Below, one piece after another: positions 18,054 through 25,121 of a stretch of DNA of 64,000 bases (its first letter is position 1; each line of letters starts with the position of its first letter). The position numbers were made by a program, and so were the translations under genes. The DNA is from Saprospiraceae bacterium. Its GTDB lineage: Bacteria; Bacteroidota; Bacteroidia; Chitinophagales; Saprospiraceae. Under the pieces are notes generated by a model. It was not told where the DNA came from. It did no database searches and was given only the letters and a program-made list of their open reading frames with translations. Location of the stretch: contig JABSSL010000001.1 of the NCBI GenBank assembly GCA_013214355.1, positions 148,404 to 212,403 of the forward strand. The letters are read 5' to 3'.

Positions 18054-18473
18054 AGGTAGTGCACCGCTAATGTTTAGTTGAGTCGCTCAAGATAATTAAC
18101 AAGATAGGAAATAATGCCTAAAAAAGATCATGCCCTTCCGTTAATGCCAGGACAGCTCCTGAAAAAGCAATTGATTTGGCTATTATTTCACATTTAGGCT
18201 CATCAAAGTAACCAGGGTCAAAGGGCTTTTAGAATATAACCCAAGCCACTTGAACAAAGTCTGCCCATAATTGTCTTTATACCAGCTTAATGTATGAAAT
18301 CGAACTATTATTAGTCAATTTAGGTTAATTAATAGTATAACATTCTTAATTTAGCGAATATCCCAACGATTATTACAGATTCCCAAAACGGATTTACAAA
18401 CATTGAACAAACATCAACTTAAACAGATGGAGTAGGATTGTCGAGGAAGTCCATCTGTTGCAAAAGCAGAGCT
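18054..18473. other. Divergent intergenic region
   Basis: The 420 bp between the acyltransferase gene (minus) and the first alpha/beta hydrolase (plus) hold no ORF with coding character. The central part (about 18280-18360) is very AT-rich and is the likely seat of divergent promoters. I see no 11-bp GTTACA repeats and no copy of the palindromic repeat here. Confidence 0.5.
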
Positions 18474-19256
18474 ATGTGGAAATTTAGAAAAGATTCGAAT
18501 ACAGTAGACCGCCCCCCCTTATTCTGGTTATTGACGGAAGGGAGTCGTGCTATTGCAGAATTGGGATTCTCTATTCCTTACCGAAAGTTTTTAGCTGGCC
18601 AAAACGAAGGTGATGGACACCCTGTCCTGGTTTTACCTGGTTTCCTTTCAACGGATATGTCTACAAAACCTTTACGAAGGTTTATCAAAAAACTGGGTTA
18701 TACGCCCTACGGTTGGGAGTTGGGCAGAAATACGGCTGACGCATCTTTTGTGGAAGCCTTGGAGGAAAGAGTACAGTACTTGTACGAAGATTACCAAGTA
18801 CCTGTCACGATAATCGGCTGGAGCCTTGGTGGAGTCTATGCTCGACAATTAGGCAAGGCGATGCCAGATAAGATTCGCCAGCTCATTACGCTTGGCTCCC
18901 CCTTTGCAGGCATCCAAGAACCTAATAATGTGGCATGGATCTACAATCTGATCTCTAAAGGAGATCGAATTCGCCGGGTTGACCCTAAGTTGTTCGACGA
19001 TATTCCTTTACCTGCACCCGTTCCAACCACTGCAGTGTATACCAAAGAGGACGGTATTGTTCCTTGGCACCTTTGCATGGAAGAAGAAGACGAAATTCAT
19101 CAAAATATTCAGGTGAGAGGAAGCCACTTTGGTCTTGGTGTTAATCCTACCGTTATGGAAATTATTGCGGACAGATTGTTGCACCAAAAAGACGACTGGA
19201 CCTATTTCACCCCTGCCAATATTGTGCAGGATCTACTATTCTATCCTTCGTTATAG
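18474..19256 (+). CDS. Alpha/beta hydrolase (esterase/lipase-like), paralogue 1
   Basis: ATG 18474 (MWKFRKDSN) is chosen over an upstream in-frame TTG at 18438. The 260-residue protein has the alpha/beta hydrolase order: HPVLVLPGFLSTD (oxyanion strand), VTIIGWSLGGVYARQLG (nucleophile elbow GWSLG), LITLGSPFAG, an acid strand TKEDGIVPW and a closing SHFGLGVNP histidine. No signal peptide is present. It is clearly paralogous to the 20325-21107 protein (DGHPVLV-PGF-TD, the elbow and the C-terminal SHFG/GHFG region all align). In this lipid region it may hydrolyse neutral lipid or acyl esters, which is inference; mycobacterial WS/DGAT loci also carry a lipase gene. Confidence 0.85.
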   Translation: MWKFRKDSNTVDRPPLFWLLTEGSRAIAELGFSIPYRKFLAGQNEGDGHPVLVLPGFLSTDMSTKPLRRFIKKLGYTPYGWELGRNTADASFVEALEERVQYLYEDYQVPVTIIGWSLGGVYARQLGKAMPDKIRQLITLGSPFAGIQEPNNVAWIYNLISKGDRIRRVDPKLFDDIPLPAPVPTTAVYTKEDGIVPWHLCMEEEDEIHQNIQVRGSHFGLGVNPTVMEIIADRLLHQKDDWTYFTPANIVQDLLFYPSL

Positions 19257-19287
19257 ACGGAGATAACCCAAACTAAACACACAAATC

Positions 19288-19329
19288 GGGAAAGGCCCTG
19301 ACAGCAGTAAGCTGGTCAAGGCCTTTCCC
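19288..19329. terminator. Bidirectional terminator between convergent genes
   Basis: GGGAAAGGCC (19288-19297) and GGCCTTTCCC (19320-19329) form a perfect 10-bp stem with inner GAC/GTC pairing, flanked by AT-rich tracts on both sides. It lies between the plus-strand hydrolase stop (19256) and the minus-strand hydroxylase stop (19353), so it can serve both. Confidence 0.85.
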
Positions 19330-19352
19330 ATTTATTTACAGTAAGAACTGTA

Positions 19353-20171
19353 CTAATAATCTGTTTTGATTGAACTGTCGAATGGTACCTTGAGCTGGTA
19401 CATCAAATCGTTGGAATGTTCATCTTCCAATACATCTAGTCCATATTGGATTTGCTTTGGATCTTCGTACACAAAAGTGCCGAAGATTCTATCCCAAAAG
19501 GAGAAGATGTTTCCGAAGTTGGTATCTGTCCAAGGACGTTCGAAGTGATGGTGGAATTTGTGTGTATTGGGTGTTATAAAAATAAAACTTAAAACCCGAT
19601 CCAAAGCCTTTGGCATGTTCAAATTAGAATGCGACCAATAGGTAAAAAGAACCGTTGAAATACGATAGATAATGTATACCCCAAAGGTCACGCCTCCCGC
19701 CAAAATCGCCAACAAGGCGAATAATTCTCTAAACACATAATCTCCAGGGTGGTGCCGGGTACCTGTTGTTACATCAACCTCTGTATCGCTATGATGCACC
19801 ATGTGGAACTTCCACATAAACTTCACTTTGTGTAATAAGTAGTGCACTGTATATTGAGCAATTAAATCCAGCAACATGACTCCTAGAAGTACTTCCAACC
19901 ATAGCGGAAGATCGACTAGATAAAGCAGACCAAAATTATTGGCACCCGCCCAGATAAATATGCCAGCCGTTGCTAAACCAAATAATACATTAATTATAAT
20001 AGTAGAAGTCAATAAGGCAAGATTCACTCTGGCATGACGCCACTTCTTGTAGTCGAATTGGAACAAGGGATACACTCCCTCTAAGATCCAAAACATCCCC
20101 ATGCAGATAATAATCCAAAGAAACTTTTCGCCATTTCCTAGATTTTCGAAAAAGCTCACAAAATTTTCCAT
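19353..20171 (-). CDS. Membrane fatty acid hydroxylase / sterol desaturase family protein
   Basis: The 272-residue protein has about four membrane segments (residues about 17-37, 50-75, 90-110 and 145-170). It holds the family's di-iron histidine clusters: HYLLH (110-114), HMVHH (123-127), a later RHHPGD and THKFHHHF. Members hydroxylate or desaturate fatty acyl chains, sterols or carotenoids at the inner membrane using O2; the substrate is not determinable. It lies between two paralogous alpha/beta hydrolases within the lipid region, so an acyl-lipid substrate is likely. Confidence 0.9.
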   Translation of the reverse strand: MENFVSFFENLGNGEKFLWIIICMGMFWILEGVYPLFQFDYKKWRHARVNLALLTSTIIINVLFGLATAGIFIWAGANNFGLLYLVDLPLWLEVLLGVMLLDLIAQYTVHYLLHKVKFMWKFHMVHHSDTEVDVTTGTRHHPGDYVFRELFALLAILAGGVTFGVYIIYRISTVLFTYWSHSNLNMPKALDRVLSFIFITPNTHKFHHHFERPWTDTNFGNIFSFWDRIFGTFVYEDPKQIQYGLDVLEDEHSNDLMYQLKVPFDSSIKTDY

Positions 20172-20324
20172 AATTGATTTTGTTGTTACTAGCGAGGATT
20201 AGTTTGTTCTCAGCTCTATACTAGCTTGATACAAGGGAAAATTAAGGAAAAATTCCAGAAGAGGAAAATAGGCTGCTGTCGGATTACAGCAAATACAGGA
20301 AAGTTATCCGGGTTTAAGCTTCGC

Positions 20325-21107
20325 TTACAAAGAAGGGAAGACGACCAAATCAGGTAGGGGGCGCTGCGGCTCAAATGCCTTCCAAGTATCCGCCTGATGC
20401 TGTAGACGATCAGCAATAACCATCAAGGTAGCCGGGTTGTACCCCATACCGAAATGCCCACCGGTAACTTCGATGTTCTGGTGAAAGCGACTTTCTCTGG
20501 GCTCTAGACAGGTTTGCCAATGGACTACCCCATCTTCTTTAGAAAAAAGGGCCGTAGTTGGCACGGAGGGAGGATTAGGAAGATCATCAATCCATCGTTG
20601 ATCTTCTGACGAGATAGGGCGATGGTCATTGAACAAGCGGTAGAGCCTGCTTGCGCGATTGGGTTCTGTGATCCCGGCGAAGGGCGAGGCGAGGGTAATC
20701 ACCTGACGTATCATCTCCGGTTTTTCCTTAGCCAGCTGCCGAGCATAGACGCCTCCGAGGCTCCAACCGATCAAACTCACCGACGTCTCATGCTTAGCGT
20801 ATAGCTGCTCTATTTGTAGTACCAATTTTTTCAGTTGACGGATATCCCCAAAGTTCCGCCCCATCCCCCAAGGATAAGGAGAATAGCCCTGTTCCCGAAT
20901 AAACTTGCGGATGGGGTAAGAGGATAAATCAGTAGCTAGAAATCCTGGGATGACCAGCACTGGATGTCCATCGCCTGCTTTGGTTACTTGGTACGACTTG
21001 CGGAACGTACGTGCGCGCCAGAGTTCAATCCAAACCTTTACATTCTCCCCCATAAATCTGAAGAAAGAGGGCTTTGCTATCTTTTGCTCTTGAGATCTGG
21101 ATTCCAC
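20325..21107 (-). CDS. Alpha/beta hydrolase (esterase/lipase-like), paralogue 2
   Basis: The 260-residue protein is a paralogue of the 18474-19256 hydrolase. It shows HPVLVIPGFLATD, the nucleophile elbow IGWSLGGVYARQLA, ITLASPFAG, the acid strand SKEDGVVHW and the closing histidine in GGHFGMGYNP. No signal peptide or membrane anchor is visible, so it is cytoplasmic. It is separated from the hydroxylase by about 150 bp and from the ArsA-like gene by 57 bp on the same strand, so the three may be co-transcribed. Confidence 0.85.
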   Translation of the reverse strand: MESRSQEQKIAKPSFFRFMGENVKVWIELWRARTFRKSYQVTKAGDGHPVLVIPGFLATDLSSYPIRKFIREQGYSPYPWGMGRNFGDIRQLKKLVLQIEQLYAKHETSVSLIGWSLGGVYARQLAKEKPEMIRQVITLASPFAGITEPNRASRLYRLFNDHRPISSEDQRWIDDLPNPPSVPTTALFSKEDGVVHWQTCLEPRESRFHQNIEVTGGHFGMGYNPATLMVIADRLQHQADTWKAFEPQRPLPDLVVFPSL

Positions 21108-21164
21108 TGGCAGATATTTGCTATGATTCTGTGTTGTTCGTTAAGGTCTTGTGCCGTTCTTTGC

Positions 21165-22322
21165 CTACTTGACTAGCGATACCACTAGCCAAGGCGCTTG
21201 AAAGCGGTATTCTTCAAGTTTCAAAAAGCTGGCGAAACGTGGGAGCATCAATGATCGACGACGATTACCCAAGTCAATCACCAATTCATCTCCAAATTTC
21301 TTCAGTTCGATCTCTTCCTCTCCTACGAAAGGAAGGCGAGTCTTAAAGAAGTATCCGTTTTCATTCTCAATCACCTCAAAAGGCTTGTCCAGGTATAAAA
21401 CCTCAGCGGCTTCTTTCTCCTCATACAGAGAACTACTGATGGCTTCTAACTGCTGAAGACCAAATACCTCTCTGCCCTGGTGTTGTACTTTGAGGATGGG
21501 CAGTGGATTGAAACTTTCCTCAATTTCCTTGATGTACTTCTTCTGCGAGGACAAGTAATATTTGAAGGCCTCCCCTACTTTCTCTTCAGGTAGAATCCGA
21601 TTGATCACTACTGCATCCACATTATAGCCGTACAACTGCAAGTAGGTGTAGGCTCGGCGGGCCTCTTTAATTACCATCCGCTCTGGGTTGGTAACAATCC
21701 GGATAGAAGCAACTTCCGGATCTAGAAACACCTTTTGTATGCTTTCCAATTTCTGGAAGAGCTCATCCATTTCTTCTAGCCCCTTATCCAAGGGTACACC
21801 AGTAAAAAATTTCACACCTTTCGTTACCGTTTTGACGGCTAGGTTCTTTCTCGAAAAGGCCTTTGTCATCCAAGATTTAGCCACCTGTGGAAGAGAAAGC
21901 AGGGTGAGGGTTTCTCCAGTAGGTGCACTATCGATTACGATGACATCGTAGGTTCCTTCGTTGTAGTATTTTTCTAACCACAAAAAAGCTGAAGCCTCCT
22001 CCATTCCCGGTAGAACAGACAACTCCTCTGCCACCACATTTTTCACGCCTTTCCAGCGAAAGATGGTGTTCATTAGATTCCTCATATTATTCCAATACTT
22101 CTGCATGGAATAATACACATCAAACTCCTGAGCGTACAAGTTAGGGGCAATTTCGGTTGGTTCTGGACTCAACTGAATGTCAAGCGCATCAGAAAGACTA
22201 TGAGCTGGGTCAGTGGAAATAATGAGTGTTTTTTTCCCTTCCTTAGCTGCTTTTAAAGCGGTAGAAGCCGCTACTGTTGTTTTCCCAACTCCACCTTTAC
22301 CCGTAAATAGGATAATTCGCAT
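21165..22322 (-). CDS. ArsA/Get3-like ATPase with C-terminal HSP20-like domain
   Basis: I take ATG 22322 as the start (MRIILFTGKGGVGKTT); a frame open to 22370 runs into the palindromic repeat copy B, which argues against the longer form. The 385-residue protein has the deviant P-loop GKGGVGKT, switch I STDPAHSLSDALD, switch II IDSAPTGETLTLLSLP and VTNPERMVIKEARR. The last 80 residues (PFEVIENENGYFFKTRLPFVG onward) form a small beta sandwich of the ArsA_HSP20 type. No metal-binding cysteines typical of arsenite pumps and no arsB gene are present, so a Get3-like client-protein targeting role is more likely. Its position beside phasin genes could point to inclusion proteins; this is speculation. 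Confidence 0.88.
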   Translation of the reverse strand: MRIILFTGKGGVGKTTVAASTALKAAKEGKKTLIISTDPAHSLSDALDIQLSPEPTEIAPNLYAQEFDVYYSMQKYWNNMRNLMNTIFRWKGVKNVVAEELSVLPGMEEASAFLWLEKYYNEGTYDVIVIDSAPTGETLTLLSLPQVAKSWMTKAFSRKNLAVKTVTKGVKFFTGVPLDKGLEEMDELFQKLESIQKVFLDPEVASIRIVTNPERMVIKEARRAYTYLQLYGYNVDAVVINRILPEEKVGEAFKYYLSSQKKYIKEIEESFNPLPILKVQHQGREVFGLQQLEAISSSLYEEKEAAEVLYLDKPFEVIENENGYFFKTRLPFVGEEEIELKKFGDELVIDLGNRRRSLMLPRFASFLKLEEYRFQAPWLVVSLVK

Positions 22323-22349
22323 AAACATTGTTTGGTTCTTCGACAAAGT

Positions 22350-22445
22350 CCCATGTTTGAAGACAATCAAAAATGAAATTCAATGCTTTACTGACAGTTA
22401 TCGTCAGTGGGCGCTTTTTCATCTCATTTTATGCTTGTCCATGGG
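22350..22445. repeat. About 95-bp imperfect palindromic repeat, copy B
   Basis: The outer ends CCCATG (22350-22355) and CATGGG (22440-22445) are complementary. Inside, AGACAATCAAAAATGAAAT pairs with ATCTCATTTTATGCTTGTC, and a central hairpin is CTGAC-agttatc-GTCAG. Arms and spacing correspond to copies A (8264-8358) and C (58276-58366). It lies just upstream of the ArsA-like start and downstream of the phasin-like gene 22589-22957, so it could act as a transcript-end or 5' leader structure. Confidence 0.8.
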
Positions 22446-22588
22446 ATTTGGCGAAGAAGGTATTATTTTAGATAGCCAAAAGCGCACACAAATAGCGGGC
22501 GCATTACTGCCCCACTATCTGTACTGCGAGTCGAAATAGTACGGACAACAAAAGCAGTCGTCGATACAACTGCTACTGTCTGTGTCAA

Positions 22589-22957
22589 CTATTCCAACAT
22601 ATCGTCAATAGTAACAGCCTTCTTCTGCCTCTTAGCATTCTTGCGCTTAGGAGCTGTTTTAGCTTTCTTACCATCGGCCTGCTTCGCTTCCTGTGGTCGC
22701 ATGCTCTGCGTCACATCTTTAAAGGCCTGTCCAGAAGTTTTGATCAATTCTTTTTGATTGTCAACTGCTAGATCCACTGTTTGCTTCACTACTTCCTTCC
22801 CCAAATCAAAAGCTTTAGATCCTGCCGCTCTATAGATAGACGCGATTTGTTTCATTGTGTGGAAAGAAGTCTTGATCATTGCTCCTCCTGCCTTGAACAG
22901 AATAGCATTTGCTGCTCGGGTGGTTTTGAAAGCTTTACCTATTGTGCTTTGTGCCAT
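22589..22957 (-). CDS. Small phasin-like protein with histone-H1-like basic tail
   Basis: The 122-residue protein has an amphipathic helical N-terminal part (KTTRAANAILFKAGGAMIKTSF; ASIYRAAGSKAFDLGKEVVKQT) and a Lys/Ala/Pro-rich tail from about residue 88 (KKAKTAPKRKNAKRQKK) ending TIDDMLE. This layout, amphipathic helix plus H1-like basic tail, resembles the nucleoid-binding phasin PhaF; sequence homology is not established. A rho-independent terminator lies between it and the preceding phasin gene, so it may be expressed at a lower level by readthrough. Confidence 0.65.
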   Translation of the reverse strand: MAQSTIGKAFKTTRAANAILFKAGGAMIKTSFHTMKQIASIYRAAGSKAFDLGKEVVKQTVDLAVDNQKELIKTSGQAFKDVTQSMRPQEAKQADGKKAKTAPKRKNAKRQKKAVTIDDMLE

Positions 22958-22977
22958 GATTTTTTACTTAAAGCGTT

Positions 22978-23017
22978 AAAAAAAGCGCCTCTGGATGAAT
23001 GATCCACTAGAGGCGCT
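22978..23017 (-). terminator. Rho-independent terminator between two phasin-like genes
   Basis: On the minus strand AGCGCCTCT and AGAGGCGCT (plus 23009-23017 and 22984-22992) form a perfect 9-bp stem, followed by a run of seven T (plus 22978-22984). It lies 38 bp after the stop at 23055 and only 21 bp before the ATG at 22957, so the third phasin gene is reached by readthrough or from a promoter within the preceding gene. Confidence 0.9.
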
Positions 23018-23054
23018 CCGAACTGTTTGAAACTTTTTCTGTGCGTGTAAACGC

Positions 23055-23522
23055 CTAGTTGTTAGAAAACAACTTTTTAAAGCGAGAAGCACTTTCGCTT
23101 AGCTGGCCCTTCACTGTCTCTAGTGTATTGAAAACGATATCCTGCTGCTTGGCTGCCAACTTCAACCCACCTTTTACCGCTTTGGTAGCCACACCTTGCC
23201 ATTTCTCACTGTTTTCAATCGCTCCGTCAACCACCTCTGTAGCCGTTTTCAATGCGTACTCATTTACATCTTTAGCCGCTTTAGCGATCTTCTCTCTGTT
23301 AACCGTCTCAGTAACCCTATTGTATGCTTTATCGTAAGCCTCTTTTACTGGTGCAGTCGCACGGTCTCTAAGTTGCTCACCATTCTCTTTCAGATCTTCC
23401 ACGATCTCAGAAGTCATCTCACGTACTTGTGTATTGACTGTCTTTGCTGCTTCACGGATAGCTTTTACACTATCAGAAAAATCGAATTTCTCGTTTTTTG
23501 GATTTACTTTCTTGTTTGCCAT
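23055..23522 (-). CDS. Phasin-like helical protein
   Basis: The 155-residue protein is almost entirely amphipathic helix, with alternating Lys/Glu and Ala/Val (SVKAIREAAKTVNTQVREM; VNEYALKTATEVVDGAIENS). Residues 125-151 share the pattern KQQDxVxxTLExxKGQ followed by RFxKL with the 23607-24182 protein, so the two are paralogous there. There is no signal peptide and no catalytic motif. Phasin-like proteins coat polyester or lipid inclusions. It lies 84 bp downstream of the HhH-phasin gene and ends at a strong terminator. Confidence 0.75.
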   Translation of the reverse strand: MANKKVNPKNEKFDFSDSVKAIREAAKTVNTQVREMTSEIVEDLKENGEQLRDRATAPVKEAYDKAYNRVTETVNREKIAKAAKDVNEYALKTATEVVDGAIENSEKWQGVATKAVKGGLKLAAKQQDIVFNTLETVKGQLSESASRFKKLFSNN

Positions 23523-23606
23523 TTCAATTTATTTTTATCTGTGCTGCCCTACCAAGAGCTTAGCAACAGGATGTTTCTCAAAAAGTTGAATTATGCTCTA
23601 ATCTGC

Positions 23607-24182
23607 TTAAGCCAATTTCTTAGCTTCTTTTTTCCAGTCTGCAGGATTCTGTGTTTTGAATCGAGGTCCAGCAGCTTCGAGGATCGGTGCAAGATCCTTG
23701 ATGGCAGCATTAGACAATTGGAAATAAGTGTAGATACCAGCTTCGTTCAACAAGTTTTCCATTTTAGGACCAATACCGTTGATCACTTTCAAATCGTCTT
23801 TAGCAAGATCACTAATAGAGGTTGCTGTTGCTTTCGCACCTTTAGTCGCTTTTGCTTTTGCTTGCTTGGCCAACTCCTTCGCTTTTTGGGCTCTGCGGTT
23901 GTTCCAGCCTACTAGTTTGCGGAAACGCTTGTTACCTGTGGAGTACTGTCCTTTAAGTTCCTCTAAAGTGCTAAGTACTAGATCTTGCTGCTTGCCCATC
24001 ATCACGGTACCTTGATCCAATACTTTCGCCATCAATTTCTGCCACTTAGCTCCGGTTTCAAGAGAAACGTCTACTAGTTGGTCAGTAACATTGATTGCTT
24101 CAGCGTTGAAGTCTTTTACAGTTGATTTGACGTTATCTAGTCTGTCCTGTACGCTTACTGTATTTGCTTTCTTCGTTGCCAT
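23607..24182 (-). CDS. Phasin-like protein with Lys/Ala-rich linker and C-terminal helix-hairpin-helix module
   Basis: The 191-residue protein has three parts. Residues about 10-92 are phasin-like helix and share the KQQDxV/TLExxKGQ/RFxKL pattern with its downstream neighbour. Residues about 96-120 are a basic Lys/Ala-rich linker. Residues about 128-190 form a helix-hairpin-helix module (LKVINGIGPKMENLLNEAGI, then AGPRF and the closing ADWKKEAKKLA) of the type annotated as HhH_5/COG3743. HhH modules often contact DNA, so the protein could link inclusion surface to nucleoid, as PhaM or PhaF does in other bacteria; that is inference. Its promoter carries four 11-bp-spaced repeats. Confidence 0.8.
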   Translation of the reverse strand: MATKKANTVSVQDRLDNVKSTVKDFNAEAINVTDQLVDVSLETGAKWQKLMAKVLDQGTVMMGKQQDLVLSTLEELKGQYSTGNKRFRKLVGWNNRRAQKAKELAKQAKAKATKGAKATATSISDLAKDDLKVINGIGPKMENLLNEAGIYTYFQLSNAAIKDLAPILEAAGPRFKTQNPADWKKEAKKLA

Positions 24183-24247
24183 CTCGTATTTTTTTTGTTT
24201 CCTAAGAAGGATAATTCTTTTGTTTTCCTTTGAATCAAATGACGATG

Positions 24248-24304
24248 CAAATGTATAGGGAGGTAGTTACAGCCGAGTTACAATAGAGTTACACTTCAGT
24301 AACA
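24248..24304 (-). promoter_or_regulatory. HhH-phasin promoter with four 11-bp-spaced direct repeats
   Basis: On the plus strand GTTACA begins at 24266, 24277 and 24288, and GTAACA at 24299: four repeats, exact 11-bp period. On the minus strand a perfect Bacteroidota -7 box TACATTTG (24255 to 24248) lies exactly 10 bp downstream of the nearest repeat, and the start codon follows after about 65 bp. No good -33 box is seen; the repeats occupy that position. This copies the layout at 8200-8245 and matches SARP operator geometry. Confidence 0.8.
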
Positions 24305-24573
24305 AGCAAACAAAACTCTTTACAAACAACTGAAATACAAACACTTAACAGGTAAAAAGATTTTTCAAAAAAAAGATAAAAAATCGAAATGAACGAGCTT
24401 GATTTCGGAAATTCCTGACCTAAAGAAGATTTTCTCTCTAGATGAACAATTATATGTTCGCAACAAACGATTGATATATAATGCCCATTGACTAAAAAGG
24501 GTCCCCCCCTTTTCGTTATTTTTGCAGGAGGAAGAGGCTCCCCGACATTCACAAAGATTTTCTAAAGCAAGGC
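24305..24573 (+). promoter_or_regulatory. Leader and promoter region of the ECF sigma gene
   Basis: With the phasin promoter this completes a 390-bp divergent spacer. A -7-type box TATTTTTG lies at 24517-24524, preceded by a GGGTCCCCCCC tract and a TTG at 24488. The spacing of 26 bp is longer than the usual 17-23, so the -33 assignment is weak. No coding sequence is seen between 24305 and 24573. Confidence 0.45.
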
Positions 24574-25077
24574 ATGCAAAATCCGGTTTGTAAGGAAGAT
24601 GTTTTTGGATCGATCTTTTTGGCTGAGGCCGAGGGGCTTCGGAATTTCCTGTATTACAAAACTGGGAATCTACCGCAGGCTGAGGACTTAGTGCAGGAAG
24701 CCTTTGGAAAACTCTGGGAGAATTGTAGCAAGGTAGAGCGAGCAAAAGCCAAATCCTACCTCTTTACGGTGGCTAATAATCTTTTTTTAAATCAAGTGGC
24801 CCATCAGAAGGTAGTTTTGCGTTTCGAAAAGCAACCGCACACCCAAGCCTCCCACCTCACCCCACAATTTCTACTGGAAGAGGAAGAGTTTCGGAAAAGG
24901 CTAGAAGCGGCGATCGCTGCTTTACCAGAAGACCAACGAATTGTATTCCTTATGAATCGAATGGATAAGAAAACCTACCGAGAAATAGCCGAACGGCTAG
25001 ACCTGAGCGTCAAAACGATTGAAAAGAGAATGCACAAAGCTTTACAAGCTTTGAGAAAAGTATCCAAAAAAGTGTAG
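24574..25077 (+). CDS. ECF RNA polymerase sigma factor (FecI-like)
   Basis: The 167-residue protein has sigma region 2 (LRNFLYYKTGNLPQAEDLVQEAFGKLWEN, with SYLFTVANNLFLNQ) and region 4 (IAALPEDQRIVFLMNRMDKKTYREIAERLDLSVKTIEKRMHKALQ). It should direct RNA polymerase to specific promoters and be held by the downstream FecR-type protein. Sigma, anti-sigma and TonB receptor in this order are the classic surface-signalling unit. A 14-bp palindrome, AGCTCAATTGAGCT, lies just after its stop. Confidence 0.95.
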   Translation: MQNPVCKEDVFGSIFLAEAEGLRNFLYYKTGNLPQAEDLVQEAFGKLWENCSKVERAKAKSYLFTVANNLFLNQVAHQKVVLRFEKQPHTQASHLTPQFLLEEEEFRKRLEAAIAALPEDQRIVFLMNRMDKKTYREIAERLDLSVKTIEKRMHKALQALRKVSKKV

Positions 25078-25121
25078 GGTATAGCTCAATTGAGCTGTTA
25101 TATCTACGTAAAGGGATGATT

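Noticed and set aside
21165-22322. Arsenite efflux ATPase
   Set aside because: No arsB, arsC or arsR nearby and no metal-binding cysteine pattern; an HSP20-like tail fits the Get3-like group better.
22323-22370. Longer N-terminus for the ArsA-like ATPase
   Set aside because: The extension enters palindromic repeat copy B and precedes MRIILFTGKGG, the normal start of the fold.
23196-23915. A 239-codon plus-strand frame across two phasin-like genes
   Set aside because: It is Phe/Ser/Cys-rich, the expected mirror of Lys/Ala/Glu-rich minus-strand genes, and has no start context or domain.
6801-24182. Polyhydroxyalkanoate operon
   Set aside because: No phaC, phaA or phaB is present; phasin-like genes accompany WS/DGAT instead.
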